Of a DNA stretch of 64,000 bases, positions 17,413 to 26,051 are shown one piece after another. The position numbers and the translations under genes were made by a program. A model generated the notes under the pieces. It was not told the origin of the DNA. It made no database searches and worked only from the letters and a program-made list of their open reading frames with translations. Within the stretch, counting starts at the first letter, position 1; every line of letters starts with the position of its first letter. This stretch comes from SIG622 sp045600125 (GTDB lineage Bacteria > Bacillota > Clostridia > Oscillospirales > CAG-382). The DNA is taken from positions 1-64,000 of the forward strand of contig JAZRXH010000061.1 in assembly GCA_045600125.1 (NCBI GenBank), given 5' to 3'.

Positions 17413-17445
17413 AAGAAGACAAAGCCGGGTGAGCCTTGTCTTCTT
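17413..17445 (-). terminator. Intrinsic terminator after the VanY gene, possibly bidirectional
   Basis: On the minus strand AAGAAGACAAGGC pairs with GCTTTGTCTTCTT and is followed by a CTTTTGTCTTTG tract. The plus strand also ends the stem in a T run (TTCTTTTTTG). Confidence 0.7.
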
Positions 17446-17468
17446 TTTTGCTTATTCGGAAAATTAAA

Positions 17469-19250
17469 TTACTGCTTCGGCATTCCGTCCTCGCCGAGCT
17501 GTGCCACGTATTCCTCAAGGCACATGCCGCTTTCCATGATTTTCTGCGCATGGTACCTGCCCACGAAACGGTAGTGCCACGGCTCGTAGGAAATGCCGGT
17601 CACATCCTCCTTCGTGATGGGGTAGCGGAGGATAAAGCCGAAGTCGGCGCAGTGGGTGTACAGCCACTTGTAAGCATCGGTGCCGGAGAAGGTCTGCATG
17701 GCGGAGGGCAGATTGTGCATATCACAGCAGAGTCCCGTCTGATGCTCGCTGGCGCCGGGGTATGCCGTAAATTCCGCTGTCTTCGCTTCCGCCGCAGCGA
17801 CGTCCCCGTAGATGGCTTTATTCTGTTCAAATCTTGTGGTGAACAGACTGTTCTGGTAGGCGTAGCTCCGGTAGGCGCTGGTCACCGTTACGTCGGAGTA
17901 GCCGGCGGCGTAGGCGGACTTCAGAAATGCCTCCAGCGCCATGGCGGCGCACTTCCGCATCCGCTGGGTCTCCCGGTCTTTTCTCGTGTAGATGAGTCCG
18001 GTCAGATCCTCCGGCACATGATCCTGAGCGAGCTTGTTGTCCTTGTTGACAAGGATAAGATACTCGGACGGATCCTTGGGGTTGATGTATTCCTCGTATT
18101 CCGAAAGATCCATGCCGTATTCATACTCGAACTCCGCGCCGCCGATAAGATCTGCCAGAACGGGGACGGGGAGAGGGTCATTGTTGGACGCCGAGAAATA
18201 GACCTGCGGCTCGGTGAGGGTGACGGTACAGCGTTCCTCGCCTTTCTTCTGCGTCTTTGTGATCTCGATGCCGTTGACGAAGGTGTTGAAGAATTCGAGC
18301 GGGATGTACAGCTCGCCGTTTTCGGTATAGGCGGCGTTCTTCAGAGTATACTCCGCACCGTTTACCCGCACGTTGCCGGAATCGGTGAAGAATACGGCGG
18401 TATTCGTGTTTTCGTAATCGCTTTGCGAGCTTCCCACCATGACGGTCCGGCTGTTTTCGTCTCCCGAAAGAGTAAACCCGAAAAACTTCTCGATGGCGGA
18501 ATAGGGGAAATAGATCTCATCGCCTGCGACCTTCAGCTCATCCGACAGAGTCAGAGGCTTCGGGGGGGCTTTTTCTTCTTTCCCGGTTTCTTCCGAAGGA
18601 TCCTTATACTCGTACAGCTCTACCGAGCCCTCTTTGCTATTTTCCTTGTATTTTGCCATGCTTCGGTAGCCGAGAAGCACGATGACGGCGGCAAGGACAA
18701 GAAAAGCAAGAATGCCGATGAGAATGTTTCTTCCTACGTGACGGACTCCGTTTGCCATGGCGGCGAGATCCTCCTTTCGCTTCTTCTTTGCAAGTTCTAT
18801 TTTACGCTTTTCGGCAAGAGCCTTTTCCCGCTTTTGCCGCTCGATCATTTCCTTACGTTCCCGCTCTTTGACAAGCTCGAGAGGCGTTTTGGTACGGACG
18901 GCGGAAGGGGCGGCGGCATTCGCGTTCCTTGCGGCATTCGATGCGGCGGGTGCTTTCTGACCGTTTGCCGACGTCTGTCTTACCGCTCCGTCTCTTGTGC
19001 CGTTTTGTACGCCGTTTCTTACGGGCGTGGAGGTCCTTCCTCCTGCGGCGGCAGAGCTCGTATTCTTCGCACTTGCCGTATTGGAAGTATTTCTCTTATT
19101 GGCAGTGTTCCCGGCGCTGCCCGAATGCAAGTGCTGTCCTGCGGAGCCTTGCGGCTCCTTGGAAACGGCCGGCTTTTTCGGCGCACTCTGTGCCGAAGGA
19201 TTCCGCAGGTACACGCCCTGCCTTGTGGGGATTCTGTTCTGCTGTCCCAT
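17469..19250 (-). CDS. VanY-type D-Ala-D-Ala carboxypeptidase, membrane anchored, long cytoplasmic tail
   Basis: The 593-residue protein has an unusual N-terminal half. Residues 1-120 are rich in Ala, Asn, Ser and Gly and look disordered. Residues ~122-162 form a strongly charged Lys/Glu helix, probably coiled coil, and ~175-195 are a single membrane segment. Outside the membrane lies a beta-rich region (~250-400) resembling copper-amine-oxidase-N-like wall-binding domains, then an M15B catalytic domain. The latter has TSAYRSYAYQ, ASEHQTGLCCDMH with the zinc His and Asp, and EPWHYRFVG with the last His. It should trim D-Ala from peptidoglycan stem peptides. It is monocistronic, with its own promoter and terminator, and no resistance genes accompany it, so a housekeeping wall role is likelier than glycopeptide resistance. 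Confidence 0.87.
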   Translation of the reverse strand: MGQQNRIPTRQGVYLRNPSAQSAPKKPAVSKEPQGSAGQHLHSGSAGNTANKRNTSNTASAKNTSSAAAGGRTSTPVRNGVQNGTRDGAVRQTSANGQKAPAASNAARNANAAAPSAVRTKTPLELVKERERKEMIERQKREKALAEKRKIELAKKKRKEDLAAMANGVRHVGRNILIGILAFLVLAAVIVLLGYRSMAKYKENSKEGSVELYEYKDPSEETGKEEKAPPKPLTLSDELKVAGDEIYFPYSAIEKFFGFTLSGDENSRTVMVGSSQSDYENTNTAVFFTDSGNVRVNGAEYTLKNAAYTENGELYIPLEFFNTFVNGIEITKTQKKGEERCTVTLTEPQVYFSASNNDPLPVPVLADLIGGAEFEYEYGMDLSEYEEYINPKDPSEYLILVNKDNKLAQDHVPEDLTGLIYTRKDRETQRMRKCAAMALEAFLKSAYAAGYSDVTVTSAYRSYAYQNSLFTTRFEQNKAIYGDVAAAEAKTAEFTAYPGASEHQTGLCCDMHNLPSAMQTFSGTDAYKWLYTHCADFGFILRYPITKEDVTGISYEPWHYRFVGRYHAQKIMESGMCLEEYVAQLGEDGMPKQ

Positions 19251-19364
19251 TATGTATTCCTTTCAGAATGCGATTGATTTTATGTACGTTTACGACGGAT
19301 TCCGAGTTTGTGCGACACACGGACGATGCTATAATGGTCGTTGTCACATCCTCATTCATTCTAT

Positions 19365-19393
19365 ATTATAATGCAAGACAGCGCTGTTTTCAA
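19365..19393 (-). promoter_or_regulatory. Sigma-A promoter of the VanY gene
   Basis: On the minus strand, TTGAAA (19388-19393) and TATAAT (19365-19370) are 17 bp apart. The predicted 5' untranslated region is about 110 nt. The gene-free stretch 19251-19637 holds this promoter and the divergent ctsR control region. Confidence 0.75.
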
Positions 19394-19471
19394 GTCCCGG
19401 AGACTATTATTTACGAATTTTAACGCAAATATCACAAATTAAGAGAAAAATCAAGATATTGAGAGATAATA

Positions 19472-19565
19472 GGTCAAAGAAGGTCAAAAAGCGCCTGCAA
19501 GCGGCTGTAACTGTCCGAATTTGACTTTATTTGACTTTGACTAACTTTGACCTTTGTGTTATAAT
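19472..19565 (+). promoter_or_regulatory. ctsR operon promoter with three CtsR operators
   Basis: The CtsR target is a direct heptad repeat, RGTCAAA-NAN-RGTCAAA. Three matches are present: GGTCAAAGAAGGTCAAA (19472-19488, plus strand), and two reversed ones read on this strand as TTTGACTTTATTTGACT (19520-19536) and TTTGACTAACTTTGACC (19536-19552). The promoter is TTGACT (19537-19542), 17 bp, TATAAT (19560-19565), so the third operator covers the -35 box and spacer. This supports repression by CtsR with release on heat or protein stress. Confidence 0.9.
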
Positions 19566-19637
19566 TGCATTGCAAAAGGGAAGAAGGGAACAGAAACAAA
19601 TGATAAAGGCAGAAAACAGAAAGGATCGGTGATCGAA

Positions 19638-20099
19638 ATGCTTTTATCCGAACAGATAACCAAACTCATCGAGGATATGCTGAACGAGCAGAACGGCATT
19701 GCCGAACTGAAAAGGAACGAGCTTGCCACACAGCTCGGCTGCGTCCCCAGTCAGATCAGCTACGTGATAACCTCCCGCTTCAACAAGGACAGAGGGTACA
19801 TCGTGGAGAGCCGACGGGGCGGCGGCGGGTATATCCGAATCATAAAGCCGCAGATGACGGCAAGCACCTATCTTTGCCATCTCCTCGGAAGCGTCGGAAA
19901 CGGGATTGACCCGGACAGCGCCTCCTATCTCGTAAAAGATCTGTATGCAAAAGAGCTTGTATCCGAGCGGGAAGCCATTCTGATGATCGCCGCCCTCACA
20001 AACAAGAGCGTGTACGAGATGATGAGCAATGAAGAGGCGGAATACGCTCGGGCGGAGATGTTCAAATCGCTTATCCTCTCGCTCATGCGCAAGATATAA
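19638..20099 (+). CDS. ctsR: CtsR, transcriptional repressor of class III stress genes
   Basis: CtsR is a dimeric winged-helix repressor of clp genes. The 153-residue protein shows the family pattern: LSEQITKLIEDML, RNELATQLGCVPSQISYVI in the DNA-binding helix, TSRF..DRGYIVESRRGGGG in the wing with its glycine-rich temperature-sensing loop, and a C-terminal helical dimer domain. It is the first gene of ctsR-mcsA-mcsB-clpC, with three CtsR boxes in its promoter. ATG 19638 gives the family-like N-terminus. GTG at 19629 is an alternative closer to AAAGGA. Confidence 0.95.
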   Translation: MLLSEQITKLIEDMLNEQNGIAELKRNELATQLGCVPSQISYVITSRFNKDRGYIVESRRGGGGYIRIIKPQMTASTYLCHLLGSVGNGIDPDSASYLVKDLYAKELVSEREAILMIAALTNKSVYEMMSNEEAEYARAEMFKSLILSLMRKI

Positions 20100-20136
20100 A
20101 AGTAACGTAAGCAACATAAGACAAGGAGTGAATTTT

Positions 20137-20733
20137 ATGCTTTGTGAATCCTGTAAAAAGAATAATGCGACCTTCCACTATCACCATTCGGAAAACGGAA
20201 ATGTCACCGAGACCCATCTCTGCCATGAATGCGCAAAGAAGCTGGGACTTGCCGACAGTGTGACAGGCAGCTTTGAAAACTTCGGAAGCGAGATTCTGGA
20301 CGACTTCTTCGGAACGAATCCCTTTGCTTCCTTCTTCGGCGAATCGCCGCTTCGCAAGAGCCTTGGCGCCAAGCAGAGGATCTGTCCCTTCTGCGGTATG
20401 TCGGAGGCAGAGCTTCTGAAAAACGGCAGAGTCGGCTGTAAGGAGTGCTACTCCACCTTTTCGGATGTCCTGCATTCCATGCTGAAAAAGATGCAGCCCT
20501 CTATCGAGTACAAGGGAAAGCTGCCCGGCGAGCATGGCGAGTTTTCAAAGGAAAGAAAACTGGAAAAGCTCCGGGAGGATATGCAGAAAGCCGTGGAGAA
20601 GCAGGAATACGAGGAAGCGGCAAAGCTGCGTGACGCCATCCGTATGCTTGAAAACAGCGCAGATGACACAAAAGACAGGGAAGACGGAAAAGACGTCAAA
20701 AATGACGGCGAAAAGCCGGGCAATGCTTCTTGA
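20137..20733 (+). CDS. mcsA: McsA, zinc-binding activator of the McsB arginine kinase
   Basis: The 198-residue protein has four CxxC-type pairs in its N-terminal half (CESCKKN, CHECAKKLG, CPFCGMSE, CKECYSTF), matching the two zinc modules of McsA. A C-terminal UvrB/UvrC-type motif follows (LREDMQKAVEKQEYEEAAKL). McsA stimulates McsB and helps deliver arginine-phosphorylated proteins to ClpCP. The start at 20137 is chosen because AAGGAGTG stands eight bases upstream and translation begins at the first cysteine pair. It lies 37 bp after ctsR and 28 bp before mcsB. The extreme C-terminus is a Lys/Asp/Glu-rich tail. Confidence 0.93.
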   Translation: MLCESCKKNNATFHYHHSENGNVTETHLCHECAKKLGLADSVTGSFENFGSEILDDFFGTNPFASFFGESPLRKSLGAKQRICPFCGMSEAELLKNGRVGCKECYSTFSDVLHSMLKKMQPSIEYKGKLPGEHGEFSKERKLEKLREDMQKAVEKQEYEEAAKLRDAIRMLENSADDTKDREDGKDVKNDGEKPGNAS

Positions 20734-20761
20734 CGGTAGATGCAAAGGAGTGTGACAGGAT

Positions 20762-21787
20762 ATGAAATGGTATAATTCTTCTGTAAATGCGGATAATCTT
20801 TCCGGCGTGGTGGTCAGCTCGAGAGTAAGACTTGCGAGAAACCTTGAGGAATATCCCTTTTCGCCGAAGCTCTCGGAGGAAAGAAAGGCAAAGATGATTG
20901 CCGACGTCCGGGATGCCTTCACGAAATACGGCACCGATATGTACAACTACGTGGATATGAGCGCCAAGACCGACGCCGAGAAGCAGTGCCTTGTGGAGGA
21001 GCATCTCATCAGCCCGGATTTTGCAAGGGCGCCCTCTTCCGATAAGAGGATGCTGGTCTACGACGAAAACGGCAGTATTTCGGTCATGGTGGGGGAGGAG
21101 GATCACATCCGCATCCAGGCGGTACGGAGCGGCTTTGCTCTTGAGGAAGCGTTCAAGGCTGCCGGAAAGACCGATGAAGTGCTGCAGAAGGGACTGCGCT
21201 TTGCCTTTGACGAAAAGCTGGGCTATCTGACCTGCTGTCCCTCCAACACGGGCACCGGCATGAGAGCCTCGGTAATGCTGCATCTTCCCATGCTGACGAG
21301 AAATAATTACATGAAGTCGGTCGTCGAGTACTGCACAAGGCTCGGTCTTACGGTGCGGGGCTTCTACGGCGAAGGCAGCGAGGCGCTGGGCGAGCTGTAT
21401 CAGATCTCCAATCAGATCACCCTCGGCATCTCGGAGGAGGATACCCTGCAGAGGCTTTCCGAAGCGGTAAATAAGATCGCCGCCAAGGAAAACAGCCTTC
21501 GTGAGAAGATCAAAAGCGACAAGGACGCCGAGGATAAGCTCTGGCGCTCCTACGGCATCCTCACCAACGCAAGGAAGCTGTCCACAAGTGAATTCCTCGG
21601 CTTCTGGTCGGACGTGATGCTCGGCGTGAACACGGGGATCGTTGACACGGCGAAGGACAGAAACTTTTTGCAGCTTCTGGTGGAATCCATGCCGGCACAC
21701 GTTGCAAGAAGCAGCGAAGCGGCAAAGGATGCCGAGGTACGGGACGCTCTTCGTGCCGACCGGATCCGGAACTTCTTTACGGCATAA
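20762..21787 (+). CDS. mcsB: McsB, protein arginine kinase
   Basis: The 341-residue protein is a guanidino-kinase-fold enzyme that phosphorylates arginines on damaged proteins, marking them for ClpCP. Visible signatures are VVSSRVRLARNLEEYPF at the N-terminus, the catalytic-loop segment LTCCPSNTGTGMRASVM, RGFYGEGSEA, and the C-terminal VRDALRADRIRNFF, which resembles the phosphoarginine-sensing RDxxRA site. Length and order match McsB. Its place between mcsA and clpC completes the classical operon. Confidence 0.96.
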   Translation: MKWYNSSVNADNLSGVVVSSRVRLARNLEEYPFSPKLSEERKAKMIADVRDAFTKYGTDMYNYVDMSAKTDAEKQCLVEEHLISPDFARAPSSDKRMLVYDENGSISVMVGEEDHIRIQAVRSGFALEEAFKAAGKTDEVLQKGLRFAFDEKLGYLTCCPSNTGTGMRASVMLHLPMLTRNNYMKSVVEYCTRLGLTVRGFYGEGSEALGELYQISNQITLGISEEDTLQRLSEAVNKIAAKENSLREKIKSDKDAEDKLWRSYGILTNARKLSTSEFLGFWSDVMLGVNTGIVDTAKDRNFLQLLVESMPAHVARSSEAAKDAEVRDALRADRIRNFFTA

Positions 21788-21843
21788 AGCAGCTCCTTTG
21801 ACAGAGCTTTAGCATTGACAGATACGGAAGGATGTTGAGATAT

Positions 21844-24453
21844 ATGAAAAGATTTACGACGAACGCCGCTGCGGCAATCAAGGCGGCGCAGAAGGCCGCC
21901 GAGGAGCTGGGGCACAGCTACATCGGCAGCGAGCATCTGCTTCTCGGACTGCTTGCCCGGAACGATTCGGTGGCGGCAAGGCTCCTTACCGAAAGCGGCG
22001 TGACATACGATAAAGTGAAAGAAGCCGTCATCGAATATTCCGGAGAGGGTGACAAGTCCGCCTTCGATGCGCCGGAGCCCACCCCGAGAACCAATAAGAT
22101 CATCGCCAACACGGCGATCATGGCGGATTCCACGGGACAGAGCTTTGTCGGCACCGAGCATCTCCTTATGGCGATCCTCGTGGAGAACGACTCGATGGCA
22201 TGCAAGATCATCCGGGATCTCGGCTGTGAGCCCAAAGGACTGTTTGCCAAAGCAAAGGGGCAGGGCGCCGGCTTTTACGGCTCCTTTGGTAAAGACCCCG
22301 ATGCGCAGGACGGCGACGGAGCCTATACCGAGGCGGGAGAAAATACCCGCAGGAACGGAAAAACCAAGACCCCGGAGCTCGACAAATACGGTACGGATCT
22401 TACGGCGCTTGCCTCGAAGGGAAAGATCGATCCCGTCATCGGAAGAGAAAACGAGACCGACCGGGTCATCCAGATCCTTTCGAGAAGGACGAAAAACAAT
22501 CCCTGCCTCATCGGCGAGCCCGGCGTCGGTAAGACCGCCGTGGCAGAGGGGCTTGCTCTGCGCATCGTCAGCGGAAACGTGCCCGAGACCGTGCAGGGCA
22601 AGCGTGTCGTGGCGCTGGATATTGCGGGAATGCTGGCGGGAACCAAGTACAGAGGCGAGTTCGAGGATCGGATCAAGGCGGTCATGAACGAGCTGAAAAA
22701 TGCGCAGGACGTGATCCTCTTTATCGACGAGATCCACAACATCGTGGGAGCGGGAGCCTCGGAGGGCGCCATGGACGCCGCCAATATCCTGAAGCCCGCT
22801 CTTTCAAGAGGTGAGATCCGGGTCATCGGCGCAACCACCATCGACGAGTACCGGAAGTACATCGAAAAGGACGCCGCTCTCGAAAGACGTTTCGGCTCGG
22901 TCACCATTGACGAGCCCTCTCCCGAGGAAGCCGTCGGCATCCTTACGGGACTCCGCGACAAGTACGAGGAGCACCACAAGGTGCAGATCACCGACGAGGC
23001 GATAAGGGCTGCGGTGAATATGTCGGTGCGCTACATCAACGACCGGTTCCTCCCGGATAAGGCGATCGACCTTATCGACGAGACCTCCGCACGGGTGCGT
23101 CTGCACAACGGTACCAGCCCCGCCAATGTCCGTGCCATTGAAAAAAGACTTGCCGAAGTCAAAAAAGAAAAGGAAGCGGCGGTGCGCTCTCAGCGCTTTG
23201 AGGACGCCGGAAAGCTCCACACCGAAGAGAAGGAGCTTCTTGAAAAACTCAAAACCGAAAAAGAGGCGTGGGAAAAGGGCAAGAGCGAGAACAGACCCAA
23301 GATCCTTGCCGAGGACATCGCCGACACCGTTACCGGCATCACCGGCATCCCCGTCAATAAGCTGGCAAACGAGGAATCCGCAAAGCTCCTCGGACTTGCC
23401 GACACTTTAAGAAAGCGCGTCATCGGGCAGGACGAAGCGGTGGACGTGGTGGCAAGAGCCGTAAGGCGCGGACGTATGGGACTGAAAGACCCTAAACGTC
23501 CGCAGGGCTCCTTCATTTTCGCAGGTCCCACCGGCGTCGGCAAGACCGAGCTTTCCAAGGCGCTCGCCGAAGCCGTGTTCGGGGACGAGAACGCCATGAT
23601 CCGTATCGATATGTCGGAATATATGGAAAAGCACAGCGTTTCCAAGCTCATCGGCGCTCCTCCCGGATACGTTGGCTTTGATGATGCGGGACAGCTCACC
23701 GAAAAGATCCGCCGCAAGCCCTACAGCGTGGTGCTCTTCGACGAGATCGAAAAGGCGCACCCGGACGTCTTCAACCTCATGCTTCAGATCCTTGACGACG
23801 GACAGCTGACCGACAGCCACGGCAGAAAGGTGGACTTCAGGAATTCCATCATCATCATGACCTCGAACCTCGGCTCCTCAAGCATTTCCGAACCGAGAAG
23901 ACTGGGCTTCTCCGCCGTAAACGAAGAAAAGGCGGAGGCGGACAGAACAAGAGAAACGGTGATGAACGCTCTCCGTGAGAACTTCCGACCGGAATTTCTG
24001 AACCGTATCGACGAGATCGTGGTGTTCCGAAAGCTCAATGCCGAGGACATCGGGAAAATCGCCGGGATTATGCTCAGTGAGATTGCCGGAAGAATTGAAA
24101 AACTGGGCGTAAAGATCCGCTTTACCGATGCGCTCGTTTCCTCCCTTGCCAAGACCGGATTTGATCCCGTGTACGGCGCAAGACCTCTTCGCCGTGCTAT
24201 CCAGCGCCGCATCGAGGACTCCTTCTCCACAGAGCTTCTGGAGGGACACATCAAGGCGCAGGATAACGTCGAGTGCGGGATCGGCAGCGACGGCGAAGTC
24301 ACCTACACCGTGATCGGTGAAGCGGTTGAGGACTCTGCAAAGCCGGATAAAGCCGGAAAGGGTGAAGAACCGGTAAAAGCAGAAGAAACCGAAAAGTCCG
24401 AAACCGCCGAAAACGGTGAAAACTCCGAAAAGCCGGAGAAGGGCGACAAATAA
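21844..24453 (+). CDS. clpC: ClpC, AAA+ unfoldase with extended acidic C-terminal tail
   Basis: ClpC unfolds substrates and feeds them to ClpP. The ~869-residue protein has an N-terminal double Clp-N repeat, a first AAA domain with GEPGVGKTAVAEGLA and FIDEIHNIVGAG, and a UVR-type middle domain around RSQRFEDAGKLHTEEKEL. A second AAA domain follows with GPTGVGKTELSKAL, VLFDEIEKAHPD and the ClpP-docking RRLGFSAV loop, then GFDPVYGARPLRRAIQ. About 45 further residues, rich in Glu, Lys and Asn, form a low-complexity tail not usual in ClpC. ATG 21844 gives MKRFTTNAAAAIK. ATG 21832 is an alternative but abuts the ribosome binding site. Confidence 0.96.
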   Translation: MKRFTTNAAAAIKAAQKAAEELGHSYIGSEHLLLGLLARNDSVAARLLTESGVTYDKVKEAVIEYSGEGDKSAFDAPEPTPRTNKIIANTAIMADSTGQSFVGTEHLLMAILVENDSMACKIIRDLGCEPKGLFAKAKGQGAGFYGSFGKDPDAQDGDGAYTEAGENTRRNGKTKTPELDKYGTDLTALASKGKIDPVIGRENETDRVIQILSRRTKNNPCLIGEPGVGKTAVAEGLALRIVSGNVPETVQGKRVVALDIAGMLAGTKYRGEFEDRIKAVMNELKNAQDVILFIDEIHNIVGAGASEGAMDAANILKPALSRGEIRVIGATTIDEYRKYIEKDAALERRFGSVTIDEPSPEEAVGILTGLRDKYEEHHKVQITDEAIRAAVNMSVRYINDRFLPDKAIDLIDETSARVRLHNGTSPANVRAIEKRLAEVKKEKEAAVRSQRFEDAGKLHTEEKELLEKLKTEKEAWEKGKSENRPKILAEDIADTVTGITGIPVNKLANEESAKLLGLADTLRKRVIGQDEAVDVVARAVRRGRMGLKDPKRPQGSFIFAGPTGVGKTELSKALAEAVFGDENAMIRIDMSEYMEKHSVSKLIGAPPGYVGFDDAGQLTEKIRRKPYSVVLFDEIEKAHPDVFNLMLQILDDGQLTDSHGRKVDFRNSIIIMTSNLGSSSISEPRRLGFSAVNEEKAEADRTRETVMNALRENFRPEFLNRIDEIVVFRKLNAEDIGKIAGIMLSEIAGRIEKLGVKIRFTDALVSSLAKTGFDPVYGARPLRRAIQRRIEDSFSTELLEGHIKAQDNVECGIGSDGEVTYTVIGEAVEDSAKPDKAGKGEEPVKAEETEKSETAENGENSEKPEKGDK

Positions 24454-24467
24454 ATAAGTAAGCGAAG

Positions 24468-24503
24468 ATGCGGTATTCCGTAAAGACGAATACCGCATTT
24501 TTC
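24468..24503 (+). terminator. Intrinsic terminator of the ctsR-clpC operon
   Basis: ATGCGGTATTC and GAATACCGCAT form an 11-bp stem followed by TTTTTCC. Confidence 0.88.
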
Positions 24504-24523
24504 CGAGTGTTTACATATTTGTG

Positions 24524-24552
24524 TTGCTTTTTAGTGAAAACTATGGTATATT
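24524..24552 (+). promoter_or_regulatory. Promoter of the parvulin gene
   Basis: TTGCTT (24524-24529) and TATATT (24547-24552) are separated by 17 bp, just after the clpC terminator. Confidence 0.6.
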
Positions 24553-24604
24553 GAATCGTCTGTGTAAGCAGGTAATATTTTACAGTCTGAAAGGAATTTA
24601 CGAA

Positions 24605-25357
24605 ATGGATATCGGAGCAAAGCCTCTGGCTAAAGTGGGAAACGTCGTGATTACCGAAGCCGACGTGGAAGAAACCATCATACAGCTCGGCGCAAAGGGC
24701 GAGCAGTACAGAAGTCCCGAAGGAATGAAGGCTGTCCTCGAACAGCTCATCAACAAGAACCTCCTTCTCGCCGAAGCAAAAAAGAACCTTTATGAGTACG
24801 ACCCCGCCTTCAAGGCACAGCTCGGCAAAATCAAAGACGAGATGCTTGCCAACTTCGCCATTGAAAAGGCGATCGCCGGCGTGACCGTCACCGACGCCGA
24901 GGTCAGAAAGTTCTACGACGACAATGCGGATAAGCTGGTCGCCGAGGAATCGGTGAACGCCAGCCACATCCTCGTGGAAACCGAGGAGAAGGCAAACGAG
25001 ATCCTTGCCGAGATCAAGGCGGGCAAAATTTCCTTTGAGGACGCCGCAAAGAAGTACAGCTCCTGCCCCTCCTCCGCACAGGGCGGCAATCTCGGCGATT
25101 TCACAAGAGGTCAGATGGTGCCGGAGTTCGACAAAGCCGTCTTTGAAATGACCGAGGGCGAGATTACCGACGCTCCCGTCCGGACCCAGTTCGGCTACCA
25201 TATCATAAAACTCAATAAGAAGAACGAAAAGAAGACCTACGCCTTCGAGGATATCAAGGATCAGCTCAAAGGTAAGGTCCTCTCGGATAAGCAGCAGGCG
25301 GCATACGCTTCCAAGCTCAATCAGCTGAAGATTCTTTTCCCGGTGGACATGCTTTGA
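24605..25357 (+). CDS. Parvulin-type peptidyl-prolyl cis-trans isomerase without signal peptide
   Basis: The 250-residue protein has a SurA-like helical N-terminal region (residues ~1-100) and a parvulin domain. The latter shows NASHILVETEEKANEIL, SFEDAAKKYSSCPSSAQGG, LGDFTRGQMVPEFDKAVF and TQFGYHIIKL, the usual rotamase signature. Unlike PrsA there is no lipoprotein or signal sequence, so it is probably a cytoplasmic folding factor. The ATG at 24605 has AAAGGAA upstream and gives MDIGAKPLAKVG. Its position after the clpC operon is compatible with protein quality control. Confidence 0.88.
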   Translation: MDIGAKPLAKVGNVVITEADVEETIIQLGAKGEQYRSPEGMKAVLEQLINKNLLLAEAKKNLYEYDPAFKAQLGKIKDEMLANFAIEKAIAGVTVTDAEVRKFYDDNADKLVAEESVNASHILVETEEKANEILAEIKAGKISFEDAAKKYSSCPSSAQGGNLGDFTRGQMVPEFDKAVFEMTEGEITDAPVRTQFGYHIIKLNKKNEKKTYAFEDIKDQLKGKVLSDKQQAAYASKLNQLKILFPVDML

Positions 25358-25408
25358 TAAACCGGGGCTTCTTCGCCGCCTTCCGTACAGGAGAACAGAG
25401 ACTTCTTT

Positions 25409-25942
25409 ATGAACGATAAGCTTAAGAAAAACGGTTTGTTTTATGCTTCGCTCTTTTGCACCGCTGCCGTCTGTGTCGCCATCTTCTGCTTCTCCGCACA
25501 GAATGCCGAGGAGTCGAGCGGCGTCAGCGTGGGCTTCACCGAAAAACTCCTTGCTCTCTTCGGTGAAAAAGGGGAGAGCCTGAGGGAAATTGCCAAGGCT
25601 ATCGACGGCATTATACGAAAGGCGGCGCATTTTTCGATTTATGCGGCGCTGGGCTTCTTTGCGGGCTTTTCCGCCTATTTCAAAAAGAACGGCGGGACGT
25701 TTTGCGTAAAGAATAAGTCCTCCGTTTTTTGCACGATGCTCGCGGTTCCTCTTCCTTTCTGCGTACTGTATGCCGTAAGCGACGAATTCCACCAGTATTT
25801 CGTGGAGGGACGTGCGTGCCGTCTGACCGACGTTCTCATTGACTCATCCGGAGCACTCTGCGGCGTCTGTGCGGGCTTTCTTCTGCTCCTTTTGATTTCT
25901 CTTCTCCTTCAGAAGAGAAGGCGGAAGAGCAAAGGGAAATAA
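25409..25942 (+). CDS. VanZ family membrane protein
   Basis: The 177-residue membrane protein has four predicted transmembrane segments. It shows the VanZ core RKAAHFSIYAALGFF and DEFHQYFVEGRACRLTDVLID. VanZ-like proteins are common in Bacillota, and their general molecular role is not settled; the founding member confers low-level teicoplanin resistance. It starts 51 bp after the parvulin gene and is probably cotranscribed. A basic RRKSKGK tail ends the protein. Confidence 0.88.
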   Translation: MNDKLKKNGLFYASLFCTAAVCVAIFCFSAQNAEESSGVSVGFTEKLLALFGEKGESLREIAKAIDGIIRKAAHFSIYAALGFFAGFSAYFKKNGGTFCVKNKSSVFCTMLAVPLPFCVLYAVSDEFHQYFVEGRACRLTDVLIDSSGALCGVCAGFLLLLLISLLLQKRRRKSKGK

Positions 25943-25984
25943 TAAGCGTCTAAACTGTCAAAAATATCAAAAATATCAAAATAA

Positions 25985-26018
25985 CGGTGCAGAGAGCTTT
26001 TTCTGCACCGCTATTTTT
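25985..26018 (+). terminator. Intrinsic terminator after the VanZ gene
   Basis: CGGTGCAGA and TCTGCACCG (25985-26010) pair, followed by CTATTTTTGTG. The stem lies between convergent genes and could also serve the minus-strand deacetylase gene. Confidence 0.75.
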
Positions 26019-26051
26019 GTGTTTTCTGAATAACGTAACGCTTTTCAACCG

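Noticed and set aside
17469..19250. Glycopeptide resistance locus (VanY here and VanZ at 25409)
   Set aside because: The two genes are about 6 kb apart on different strands, and no vanH, vanA or vanX homologues are present.
17436..19277. Plus-strand reading frame of 613 codons
   Set aside because: It mirrors the VanY gene, whose zinc-site motifs and promoter are on the minus strand.
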